43,804 nt of DNA from an uncultured Acetatifactor sp. Its GTDB lineage: Bacteria; Bacillota; Clostridia; Lachnospirales; Lachnospiraceae. The notes under the pieces are model-generated. The model was not told the origin of the DNA. It did not search any database and saw only the letters and a program-made list of their open reading frames with translations. Shown here piece by piece: positions 1-7,429 of the stretch. The stretch is taken from assembly GCA_910578815.1 (NCBI GenBank), contig CAJTSE010000017.1:1-43804 (forward strand), read 5' to 3'. Each line of letters starts with the position of its first letter. Position 1 is the stretch's first letter. The position numbers were made by a program, and so were the translations under genes.

Positions 1-416
1 TATACCGACATATAAGAACTTCTAAAGAGATAATCTAAATTCACCCATAATTTTACAATATAATTCTGCCGTCGTTTAGTTAATTTTGTTTCCAAATACG
101 TTAATTTTGAACTTTACGGAACATTAGCAAAGATATATCAGAAAATGTGAAAAGTATGTTGACAGGAAGGCTTTAACCATATACAACCATCTTAAGAAAA
201 CATCTTAACTCAAGAGCTTCATGTGAAATTCAACGTTCCGTTCGGAACAAACTATTCCATAAATGTCCCAACGGAGTTACTGCCCTCGGAGGGGTATCTG
301 ACAGAGGACACACCCCAGTCAGGGGAACGGAAAATCAGGGAGCTATCCGATTATGAGTTAATTGACCTCAGGGGCTTTGTTAACACTTACCCTTCCCCTT
401 TCCTTAGAATTATATT
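1..416. other. AT-rich left-edge region without a confident gene
   Basis: This stretch precedes the stop of the sensor kinase gene. It contains the paired LytTR-like site at 79-109, listed separately, and a weak open reading frame from 223. On the minus strand a possible -10 (TAAAAT) lies at 50-55, 23 bases beyond the operator. This suggests a leftward promoter for a gene outside the window. I see no terminator, tRNA or long repeat here. Confidence 0.5.
79..109. promoter_or_regulatory. LytTR-type direct-repeat operator (left-edge copy)
   Basis: Two copies of GTTAATTTTG (79-88 and 100-109) are spaced exactly 21 bases apart, two helical turns. This is the spacing known for LytTR/AgrA-family binding sites. 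The second copy extends to TACGTTAAT, which fits the published LytTR consensus [TA][AC][CA]GTTN[AG][TG]. The same pair with the same period occurs in front of the response regulator gene (2506-2536). Binding by that regulator is inferred. Judged by the position relative to the -10 in the 2506 copy, the controlled promoter points left. Confidence 0.6.
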
Positions 417-486
417 CTATGACATTTTTGCAAATGCCAGACAGGATACCACCACATCCAGCACAAAGTTTCCGTTCTCCGTATAG
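223..486 (+). CDS. doubtful small ORF, 87 codons
   Basis: A GTG-started frame with no good ribosome binding site, whose last 70 bases run antisense through the end of the sensor kinase gene. The first ~65 residues are not low-complexity, contain a plausible acidic stretch and resemble no family I recognise. It could be a real small protein or the remnant of a larger gene whose end was replaced. It has no signal peptide or membrane segment. It is kept only because the region is otherwise empty. Confidence 0.15.
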   Translation: MKFNVPFGTNYSINVPTELLPSEGYLTEDTPQSGERKIRELSDYELIDLRGFVNTYPSPFLRIIFYDIFANARQDTTTSSTKFPFSV

Positions 487-1712
487 CAGAACATCTCCCC
501 GTCCAACTGCTCCGCCGCCTCTTTCACCGTCACAAGCCCGAAGCCATGGTCATTTCCATCCTTTTCCGTGGCGGGCATGATCCCTTTCTCCACATGAAGA
601 TCCTCCCGGCACTTATTTCTGATTCGGATCAGCAGATGATTCCTGTTATACTTCATTTGTACGGAAACCTCCCGATTTCCCGGCTCCAGCTTTCTTAAGG
701 CGTCCCAGGCGTTTTCCAGACCGTTGGACAATATCTGGCACAGCTCCATATAAGGCAGTTCTTCCTGCCCCACCTGCAGATCCAGCCTGCATTCCGCCTC
801 TATCTCTTCAAATTTCCTCGTATAGTGAACAAACACCGCGTTAATGTATGGGTTGGAGCAGAACTGGCCGGACATGGTATCCATCTGCGCCCCCATGCTC
901 TTTAAATACGCCTGGGCCTCTTCAATCTTCCCAGCGGCAAGCAAACCGGAAAGGGTAACCGTATACCCCTTCATGTCATGTTTCATTTTCCTGATGTACT
1001 GCTGATTCTCAAGCCGGGCTTCCAGCGTGATTTTCTGCTCCTGCAGGATACGCTCGTTCTGACGCTTCCGGTAAAGTAAAAGCTGGCGATAAAGAGCGGC
1101 AAAAATCACGGCATACGTCAAGGGCATCAATATCAGAATCAGCAGATAAGCCGGCAGTTCCTGGGGCCTTTGGGTAATGGTCACGGGAAAATTGGATTTT
1201 ACCGCCAGCAGAAGGTAATACAGCGCAGTCATCGCCGCAAAAATTCCCCATCCATTCGGTACTGCTTCCTGTAGCTCCAGATATGGCTTTCTCAGACGGC
1301 GTACAGCCCCCCATTCCGCCAGCGGAAACAGCAACAATCTGCCGATAAACATCAATATATACTGCTGCCCGCCAAAGTAAAAATCTACTACATTTGTCAC
1401 TACAATAATCCACAAGGCAACTGTATCCGCCAGACAAAAAGTAAAGAAAAACCTGCCGTTCCTGTCCCTTGAAATCAGCCAGAAAACCAACAGGCTGGGC
1501 AGAGTACAGGTCAAGATAAAGACCTTTCCCATCATTTCCGCGCCATATATGATCAAGCCTGTCATGTTCAGCAGGATCAGCGCTCCCATTGTAATTCCCG
1601 TAAGCAGTATAGTCTTCTTTCGGGGATAGCGGGAGCGGTAAAGCAGCATAAACAGAATCAATATATGGGACAAGGACCACAATACGGATAAATCCCGCAG
1701 CAGTGTCATCAA
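417..1712 (-). CDS. GHKL-type sensor histidine kinase (AgrC/ComD-like)
   Basis: A 431-residue membrane sensor kinase of the LytTR two-component class, probably sensing a peptide or envelope signal and phosphorylating the response regulator encoded just upstream. Several hydrophobic segments fill roughly residues 10-208, giving a multi-spanning sensor. A short coiled stretch leads to the H-box, where His245 in KHDMKGY is the likely phospho-acceptor. The N-box NGLENAWDA (from residue 330) and the G-box HGFGLVTV (from 389) complete the HATPase_c_5 type ATP-binding domain. The start codon overlaps the regulator's stop codon (ATGA type), so the pair is translationally coupled. No terminator is evident after the stop. 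The signal is unknown; no propeptide or AgrB-like gene is visible in the window. Confidence 0.92.
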   Translation of the reverse strand: MMTLLRDLSVLWSLSHILILFMLLYRSRYPRKKTILLTGITMGALILLNMTGLIIYGAEMMGKVFILTCTLPSLLVFWLISRDRNGRFFFTFCLADTVALWIIVVTNVVDFYFGGQQYILMFIGRLLLFPLAEWGAVRRLRKPYLELQEAVPNGWGIFAAMTALYYLLLAVKSNFPVTITQRPQELPAYLLILILMPLTYAVIFAALYRQLLLYRKRQNERILQEQKITLEARLENQQYIRKMKHDMKGYTVTLSGLLAAGKIEEAQAYLKSMGAQMDTMSGQFCSNPYINAVFVHYTRKFEEIEAECRLDLQVGQEELPYMELCQILSNGLENAWDALRKLEPGNREVSVQMKYNRNHLLIRIRNKCREDLHVEKGIMPATEKDGNDHGFGLVTVKEAAEQLDGEMFCYTENGNFVLDVVVSCLAFAKMS

Positions 1713-2437
1713 TCCACCCCCTCAAACAGTATCTCCTGATACCTTCTTTTAACTTCGGAAATATAACGTCTGGACACGGGGATCAGTTCACCTCCAATGA
1801 CCAGGTCAGCGCCGCATAAATTGTCCACATAATTCATATTGACAATAAAGCTCTGATGGCAGCGCAAAAAGGTATCCCCACACACCTGGGCCGCCAGCTC
1901 CCCCAGCTTACCCTTGCATTCCAGAACTGTCCCATCCGTGCAGCAGACGGAAAGAGTATGTTCCCTGCTGCTGATATACAGGACCTTCGAGTAGGGTATA
2001 CTTTCTGTCCTCCCCCTGGACTGAAAAGAAATCTTCTGCTGGCGGCCGGCCGTAAGACTCTTCGCCACTCTGGCCAAAAGCTTCTTCACCTCTGCCTCTT
2101 GTACAGGCTTCAATAAATACTGAACTGCATAAAGGTCATATGCCTCTCTGTAAAAATCATTGCTGGTGGAAACAAAACAGATGACGGCTTCCTCCTGGAT
2201 CTTTCGAAGCCTTTTCGCCAATTCAATTCCGTCCATAGCATTACCGCCTTCGGTATTGTCTGCCATGGGCTTTTCCATAAATATATCCAGCAGGTACAGG
2301 TCAAATTTCGTATTTTTGTCCTTCATATCCGCAAGAAGACTGGCCGTATCAAGGTACACACTGGCCTCATGTCCTCCCAGAAATCTCTTCAAAAGTACGG
2401 CATCCTTCATACAGTCGTCGCAAATCGCAATCCTCAT
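1709..2437 (-). CDS. LytTR-family response regulator (AgrA/LytR-like)
   Basis: A 242-residue DNA-binding response regulator. The receiver domain (about 1-125) has the acidic pair Asp7/Asp8, the phosphorylation site Asp51 in LYLLDIF and the conserved Lys110 in YLLKPV. The C-terminal LytTR domain (about 135-238) shows the usual features: KVLYISSREHTLSV, a CHQSFIVNMNYV segment and a terminal PVSRRY motif. Its kinase partner follows with overlapping stop and start. A paired 21-bp-period LytTR-like site (2506-2536) lies immediately upstream of its own promoter, which implies autoregulation. A second such site at 79-109 suggests that the regulon reaches the gene left of the window. Confidence 0.93.
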   Translation of the reverse strand: MRIAICDDCMKDAVLLKRFLGGHEASVYLDTASLLADMKDKNTKFDLYLLDIFMEKPMADNTEGGNAMDGIELAKRLRKIQEEAVICFVSTSNDFYREAYDLYAVQYLLKPVQEAEVKKLLARVAKSLTAGRQQKISFQSRGRTESIPYSKVLYISSREHTLSVCCTDGTVLECKGKLGELAAQVCGDTFLRCHQSFIVNMNYVDNLCGADLVIGGELIPVSRRYISEVKRRYQEILFEGVD

Positions 2438-2474
2438 AAGTATCCTTCCGCAATTTTGTCTATAGCTGTATACT

Positions 2475-2536
2475 ATTGTACCACTTTTTCATTTCACACC
2501 AACATGCTAATTTTGTCAGAAAATGCGTTAATTTTG
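2475..2536 (-). promoter_or_regulatory. promoter and LytTR-like operator of the two-component operon
   Basis: On the minus strand the -10 is TACAAT (2475-2480) and the weak -35 is TTGGTG (2497-2502), with a 16-base spacer. Directly upstream, 3 bases from the -35, is a direct repeat (2506-2515 and 2527-2536), GCTAATTTTG and GTTAATTTTG read on the plus strand, with 21-base period. A weak -35 with an abutting two-turn repeat is the classic layout of an AgrA-type activated promoter. Autoactivation is inferred from this layout. Confidence 0.65.
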
Positions 2537-2571
2537 AATTTTCGTATTTTTAAGCCCATAAAATTTAAAAA

Positions 2572-2603
2572 TACAGGGATCATCTCATGGATAAATCCCT
2601 GCA
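2572..2603 (-). terminator. rho-independent terminator after the GGDEF-EAL gene
   Basis: Minus-strand transcripts leaving the c-di-GMP gene meet a hairpin with 9-bp arms (GCAGGGAT / ATCCCTGT core, 2595-2603 with 2572-2580), followed by TATTTTTAAATTTT. It separates the c-di-GMP operon from the two-component operon promoter just downstream. Confidence 0.75.
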
Positions 2604-2617
2604 TCCTTCCTGTCTAA

Positions 2618-5584
2618 TCAATCTTTTCTACTCCATTCCCTGATCACGCGCAACGCTTCTTCACTGATGGGCGGCGGCGTCTCACCCGGTCTTGCCAGAA
2701 AATAGCCCTGGAGCAGATCCGCACCCAGTTCCAGCGTTTTTTTCAGTTCTTCCTCCGTTTCCAGACCTTCGGCTATAATCAGCATTCCCCTTTTATGACC
2801 ATACTCTACAATATTTCTGACAATCTGCTGTTTGTTGGCATCCTTATCAATACTCCGCACAATGCTGATGTCCACCTTGACAAACCGGGGCTTCAATTCC
2901 AGGAGATTGATTTCGCTGTTGTATCCGCTTCCGTAGTCATCCAGTGCAAACATGCCGGAAAAATCCTCTACTCTGCTCTTCTTCCGGATCAGCTCCATAT
3001 CCATGTGCTCCGCCTCCGTAATTTCTATCACGATACGGTCCTGAATCTCCCGGAACTTTTCATGATACTGCTTTTCTTCCTCATCCGTCATGGACTCATT
3101 GGCAATGGAATTGATAAACAGCAGCGCATCCGGTGGCACCGCCCCCCGCTCCAGCAGTCCGCAGAAGCACTCCGTAGCACGAAACATCGTAATCCGTTCG
3201 ATGTCGTGCATATGTCCTTCTTCCTTCGCAAGAGAGATTACTGTCTCCGGAGAACGCAGCGCAGGATAATTAACCCGCATCAGCGCTTCATAAGCATATA
3301 CCTTTCCGTTGCTGCTCTCAAAAATCGGCTGAAAGAAATAATTTACACCCCCGTTGGCCAGCATATGGTGAAATTCCAGCTTGCTCTGATTTCGGAGCAG
3401 ATGGCTTTGATATACCTCCGGCTCAAATTCCTTATACTGCCCCTTATGGGACTGCTTTACCTGATACATGGCAAAATCAGCATATTTCATCAGTTCCGAT
3501 AAGTCTACGCTGTCTTCCGGATACCATGCGATACCGCCGGAAGCACTCAGTCCCATGTTGTCACCATTAGGCAGTACAAATTCCATCTCATAAATGGCCC
3601 GATAAAGAGCCGCCACCTTTTCCCTGATTACGTCCCTGCTGTCATACCCGTAAAACAGCAGAATAAACTCGTCACCAGACATCCGAGCGCACAAAGTTTT
3701 CTCCGGCGTGTTTTCCACAAAGCATTTCCCCGCCGTCTGTATGTAAAGATCCCCGAAGTTATGGCCAAAACGGTCATTCGTGGTCTTCAGGTTATCCAGA
3801 TCTATCATCAAAAGGCCTGCATGCTTTAACGCCTCCGGCTTCAGGAACAGTCGGTCGGCCTCACGCTTAAACCCTCTTCTTGCAAACAGCTTTGTCAGAT
3901 TATCACTGTCTCTTTCATGCTCGATCTGCAGCTTTTCCAGAGTGGAAGCTGTAACATCCTCAATCACACCTACCTGCCGCCCGTTTCCTTTCGTATGCTC
4001 TGAACGCAGGTAACGTATGCTGCCGTCAGGCTGGGGAACGCTGAAAACCACACTGCCGTCCTCCCCTGAAGTATGCTCAAGTGTTTGATACAGCTTTTCC
4101 TGCAGAGCCAGAAAATCCTTTGGCGACAGGTGTTCGACATTTACCTCATCCATTCCCAGCAGCGGAAAATAATTGTCCGTCACGAAAACGCTGTCAACAT
4201 CCTGCTGCAGCTCATACCCCGCCAGCTCCACGCTCACCATATCCATAATACTTAAAAAGCGGGTAGAGGACTCCACCACCTCCCGGCCCAGTCTGGAAAT
4301 GGATTCCGCAAACTTATCAATCTCTTGAATGCCCGTAGCGGTTAAATCCGGCAGGCAATTATCCGACTGTGCCTTCTCTACCTCTGCTGACAGCTTCTTG
4401 ATGGGCCTGGAAATACGATAACTAGCAGACAATATGCCCACCAGCCCGACGCTGAAGGTCAACACGGCCATGATCAGCAGCAGCCGCTGTATCTGTCTGG
4501 AAAAAGCAAAGAGGCTCTGTCTGGGAGCAATCCCCAGAAGATACCACTTGTCTGCGTCAAAGGGCGCGTTATTGCTGTATATTACCAGGCGCTTAGCTGC
4601 TCCGTAATAGCTTCCTGCCGCATTTTCCGCAGCCCCGTTTTCCGTCAGACTAAACTGCATCTGCTCCACATCCTGCAGACTTAAAGTATCACCGGAAATC
4701 AGGATAGGCGTCAGCTCCTTTCCTTCTCCGTTCGCTTTGGCAAGCAGGTAAGAACCCTGATTATTATCCAAAAGCTCCCCATTCGGCAGAAGAGAGCATA
4801 CATAGTCTGTCAGCAGCTCGATTCCCAGCACGCCGTAAACGCTTCCGTCCTCCAGAATCAATGGCACGGAATAAGCAATGGCCTCACGATCATCCCCGTC
4901 CAGACTGTAGGCTTCCGTCGTCCAATAGCCAAACTCCTTTTCCCTCAGCTCCCGCTGATCCGCCCAGGCAGCCTGATAGGGCTTTTGAAAAAAGGCCTGC
5001 TCCCTGTCGGCCTGCTTGGCATAATTAGGCTGCCAGCCCGTGTCCGTAGCAATATAACCGGATCTGACTAGATCCGCCGGAGCCCGCTCCCAAAGCAGGT
5101 CCGCGTTTCTTTCTGAGGGCGTTGAGGTGGGGTCCAGATCCCTGAGGTATACCCCCTGCAGGGTATCTGACGCGGCGTCCTCCGGGCCGTCAGTGCAGAA
5201 TACCACAAAAATACCAGAGATTTTTTTATTATACATAGTATCAATCAGCTCCGGCGTAATCTCTTTAAGCACTTCCAGGCAGCCGTCGCTTTTTTTATTT
5301 AAATCTTCCAGTGTAAGCACACCGTTATCAAGCAGCTCCTGTACCACTCCGTCAATCTCGTCAGACAGTATTTCCAGACCGGACCAGCTGTCAATCATTT
5401 CATTTAACAGATAATTTCCTCTGTTTTCCGTCTGCTGGGCAAGCATATCCGTAGCATTCTCATTCAATTTCCCGATTACGCCGCCGAACAAAAGAGCTCC
5501 CAGCATAAATATCATTTCCAGCGCAAGCACGCTCAAAAGCGGTATCATTAGCTCTCGGAATATGGTTTTCCCCCTCTTTTTCAC
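2618..5584 (-). CDS. membrane GGDEF-EAL protein with Cache-like sensor and PAS-like domain
   Basis: A 988-residue signalling protein for cyclic di-GMP turnover. A transmembrane helix (about 15-37) precedes a large extracytoplasmic Cache-like sensor (about 40-360). A second helix (about 367-387) and a HAMP-like stretch follow (388-440), then a PAS-like region (445-545), GGDEF (555-715) and EAL (735-980). The cyclase signature reads SGDEF (636-640), an active variant in many enzymes. The phosphodiesterase motifs look intact: EAL 766-768, ITE near 856, DDYGSGY from 882, Lys903 and EGLE from 939. Both activities are therefore possible. It starts with GTG behind a strong AAGGAGG, 32 bases after the solute-binding gene, and ends at a terminator. 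The pairing suggests that ligand-loaded binding protein controls its activity; this is inference. Confidence 0.9.
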   Translation of the reverse strand: MKKRGKTIFRELMIPLLSVLALEMIFMLGALLFGGVIGKLNENATDMLAQQTENRGNYLLNEMIDSWSGLEILSDEIDGVVQELLDNGVLTLEDLNKKSDGCLEVLKEITPELIDTMYNKKISGIFVVFCTDGPEDAASDTLQGVYLRDLDPTSTPSERNADLLWERAPADLVRSGYIATDTGWQPNYAKQADREQAFFQKPYQAAWADQRELREKEFGYWTTEAYSLDGDDREAIAYSVPLILEDGSVYGVLGIELLTDYVCSLLPNGELLDNNQGSYLLAKANGEGKELTPILISGDTLSLQDVEQMQFSLTENGAAENAAGSYYGAAKRLVIYSNNAPFDADKWYLLGIAPRQSLFAFSRQIQRLLLIMAVLTFSVGLVGILSASYRISRPIKKLSAEVEKAQSDNCLPDLTATGIQEIDKFAESISRLGREVVESSTRFLSIMDMVSVELAGYELQQDVDSVFVTDNYFPLLGMDEVNVEHLSPKDFLALQEKLYQTLEHTSGEDGSVVFSVPQPDGSIRYLRSEHTKGNGRQVGVIEDVTASTLEKLQIEHERDSDNLTKLFARRGFKREADRLFLKPEALKHAGLLMIDLDNLKTTNDRFGHNFGDLYIQTAGKCFVENTPEKTLCARMSGDEFILLFYGYDSRDVIREKVAALYRAIYEMEFVLPNGDNMGLSASGGIAWYPEDSVDLSELMKYADFAMYQVKQSHKGQYKEFEPEVYQSHLLRNQSKLEFHHMLANGGVNYFFQPIFESSNGKVYAYEALMRVNYPALRSPETVISLAKEEGHMHDIERITMFRATECFCGLLERGAVPPDALLFINSIANESMTDEEEKQYHEKFREIQDRIVIEITEAEHMDMELIRKKSRVEDFSGMFALDDYGSGYNSEINLLELKPRFVKVDISIVRSIDKDANKQQIVRNIVEYGHKRGMLIIAEGLETEEELKKTLELGADLLQGYFLARPGETPPPISEEALRVIREWSRKD

Positions 5585-5616
5585 AGACCCTTTCCTCCTT
5601 TGTCAGGTGCGTGATC

Positions 5617-7062
5617 TCACCCCTCATATTCCTGAAGCTTCTTAAGCGTTTCCTCGTACCAGGCCTCAAAACATGCGTCGGTACAAAATTCGGCTGCCGC
5701 CTCTTCCAGGCTTTGGCCTGATGCAAGCCGTTCCGCCACCACCGCACGATCCTCCACTGCGCGGTCACTCATGGCATACTCTAAAATACTGCGGGCCTTG
5801 GCGCCGTTTTCAAAGGCCCTTGTGGTATAGGTGGTATGATTGTTTACCATATCCACCGCCACATTCAGCGTCTTTCCCATCTTCTGACTGATCTCCACGC
5901 CGCTGTCTGTAATTGCAGCCTTGTCGTTGGCCGTCCTCTTCACCGGCAGGTAACCGGAGCGGACAGAAAAGGCAATGTTCTGCTCATCTGCAGTAAACCA
6001 TTTTAAAAACTCCACTGAAGCGTAAACCTCCGCCTCACTGCCTGCTGCCACGGCCATGCCTGCGCCCTGCTGCACTGCGTAAGCAGCTCCGTCTGCAAAG
6101 CCTGGGCATGGAAGCACCTCCATCTCAATAGGATAACTTTCCTCATCGCTCTTATTCACGGTATCTGGGAAAAAAGTCGTGCTGGAGGATGAACCCACAT
6201 AGGCAATGACATTTCCAATTTTTATATCGTCGCTGCGAAAACGTCCTGTAGCCGCAAAATATCCCTTCACAAAGGGAATATAATAATTATCCCACAGCTT
6301 TCTGACCGTAGCTTTATCAAAGTCCAGCTTTATTTTTCCGTCTGCCACCCGGAAAATTTCCGTCCCCAGCTGCATACTGCCGATCAGCATATAATTCGCC
6401 ATAGCATCCCTGCCATAAAGGGCCTTACCGTCTCCTGCTATATCCGGTGTTTTAGCATCCGTCCATTCATAATAAGCCTTTGCAGTCCTCACCAGACTCT
6501 CCAGATCCGCAAGATCATCATAGGAAGCGCCCGTCTCCGCCGCAAAGACATCCCAGTCGGTCTTGTTCAACACCAGCACCTCCGTGGACTTTGCCATGGG
6601 AAATATTTTAATCTCCCCCTTGCCGCTGAAATCCCCTTCTTCAATATAACTGTCTATGTACGTGGAAATCTCTTCATTGGTGAGATACCCCCTTAGATCC
6701 GCTATGCCCCCCAGCTGATCCGCCGCATACGCCGTATCCGCGTAGGCCATAAAAATATTCGGCATTTCTGCTGCTCCTACCTCTCCCTTCAGAGAAGCCA
6801 TTACGTTTGTCTCCAAATCATTGACCGAGCCCTGACTGCTGCTCTTAACGATAATTCCTTTCTCTTTGCCCACCGTCTCGTTAAACTCCTTCACTAGTCC
6901 GTCAAAGGCTGTGAGCTGATCTCCGTTATAATAGTTCCAAACCTCTACCGTCACAGGATTTTTAGGATCAAGGGGCGATTTCCCGCCCTCCCCGCAGCCT
7001 GTCAGTGCCGCCGCCATTGCCAGTACCATGCAGACTGCCACCATTCTCATTCGTCTCATCAT
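5617..7062 (-). CDS. extracellular solute-binding lipoprotein (sugar ABC type)
   Basis: A family 1 extracellular solute-binding protein, probably for an oligosaccharide, anchored outside the membrane. I choose the ATG at 7062 (481 residues), which has AAAGG at suitable spacing; an upstream in-frame ATG at 7098 lacks one and would precede the signal peptide by 12 residues. The signal peptide ends in a lipobox, ALTGC, followed by a short linker and the VEVWNYYNGDQ start typical of the family. The fold continues to the end without truncation. No permease or ATPase gene is adjacent. The only operon partner is the GGDEF-EAL membrane protein downstream, so a role as a receptor subunit rather than in transport is plausible. 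The promoter carries a palindromic operator. Confidence 0.88.
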   Translation of the reverse strand: MMRRMRMVAVCMVLAMAAALTGCGEGGKSPLDPKNPVTVEVWNYYNGDQLTAFDGLVKEFNETVGKEKGIIVKSSSQGSVNDLETNVMASLKGEVGAAEMPNIFMAYADTAYAADQLGGIADLRGYLTNEEISTYIDSYIEEGDFSGKGEIKIFPMAKSTEVLVLNKTDWDVFAAETGASYDDLADLESLVRTAKAYYEWTDAKTPDIAGDGKALYGRDAMANYMLIGSMQLGTEIFRVADGKIKLDFDKATVRKLWDNYYIPFVKGYFAATGRFRSDDIKIGNVIAYVGSSSSTTFFPDTVNKSDEESYPIEMEVLPCPGFADGAAYAVQQGAGMAVAAGSEAEVYASVEFLKWFTADEQNIAFSVRSGYLPVKRTANDKAAITDSGVEISQKMGKTLNVAVDMVNNHTTYTTRAFENGAKARSILEYAMSDRAVEDRAVVAERLASGQSLEEAAAEFCTDACFEAWYEETLKKLQEYEG

Positions 7063-7116
7063 ATGTTTATACCCTTTCGATCGTCTGTAAAAAATCACGC
7101 CCGCAATTTTCCTATT

Positions 7117-7145
7117 ATTATAACAGATAACCCTTATCTGTACAA
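7117..7145 (-). promoter_or_regulatory. promoter with a palindromic operator in the spacer
   Basis: On the minus strand the -35 is TTGTAC (7140-7145) and the -10 is TATAAT (7117-7122), with a 17-base spacer. The spacer and flanks hold a perfect inverted repeat, ACAGATAA-CCC-TTATCTGT on the plus strand (7123-7141). A repressor bound there would block polymerase. It drives the solute-binding/GGDEF-EAL operon. The cognate regulator is not in the window. Confidence 0.75.
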
Positions 7146-7335
7146 GCGCGCAAGCATCCGAGGCCGAACCGATGGGGCATATTTGTTGTTCATATTTTAT
7201 TTACAATTCATTCAAGTTTTTTTAAATTTATTATCATTCTTTAGACATTTTCTTATCCTATACTAGGACCATAAGATAAAGCAAGCGATGAGCCAATCGA
7301 AATTGCTGTTTACTAAATAACTTTTTCATAATAAA
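7146..7335. other. AT-rich spacer between the mannosidase terminator and the binding-protein promoter
   Basis: About 190 bases without a gene. It includes long T and A runs and a small imperfect hairpin around 7252-7276 with CCTA-TAC-TAGG at its tip. I see no ribosome binding site with an open frame and no second promoter. Confidence 0.4.
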
Positions 7336-7360
7336 TGCCAAGGAACCTAGTTCCTTGGCA
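7336..7360 (-). terminator. terminator after the GH2 gene
   Basis: A perfect 11-bp inverted repeat (TGCCAAGGAAC, CTA loop, GTTCCTTGGCA). On the minus strand it is followed by TTTATTAT. It lies 69 bases past the beta-mannosidase stop codon. The U-tract is weak, so termination may be partial. Confidence 0.65.
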
Positions 7361-7429
7361 TCCTCCCTTTTCCGGGGACCTTTTTCCATTTTCACGCCTG
7401 TCGGTATCCCTGCCGCTTACTGGACGGCT

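Noticed and set aside
1009..1725. 238-codon minus-strand frame overlapping the sensor kinase
   Set aside because: Out of frame with the kinase, whose transmembrane and GHKL motifs are clear. It is a shadow.
2795..3502. 235-codon plus-strand frame
   Set aside because: Antisense to the EAL domain, no ribosome binding site, and a composition unlike a folded protein. The minus-strand gene has all family motifs.
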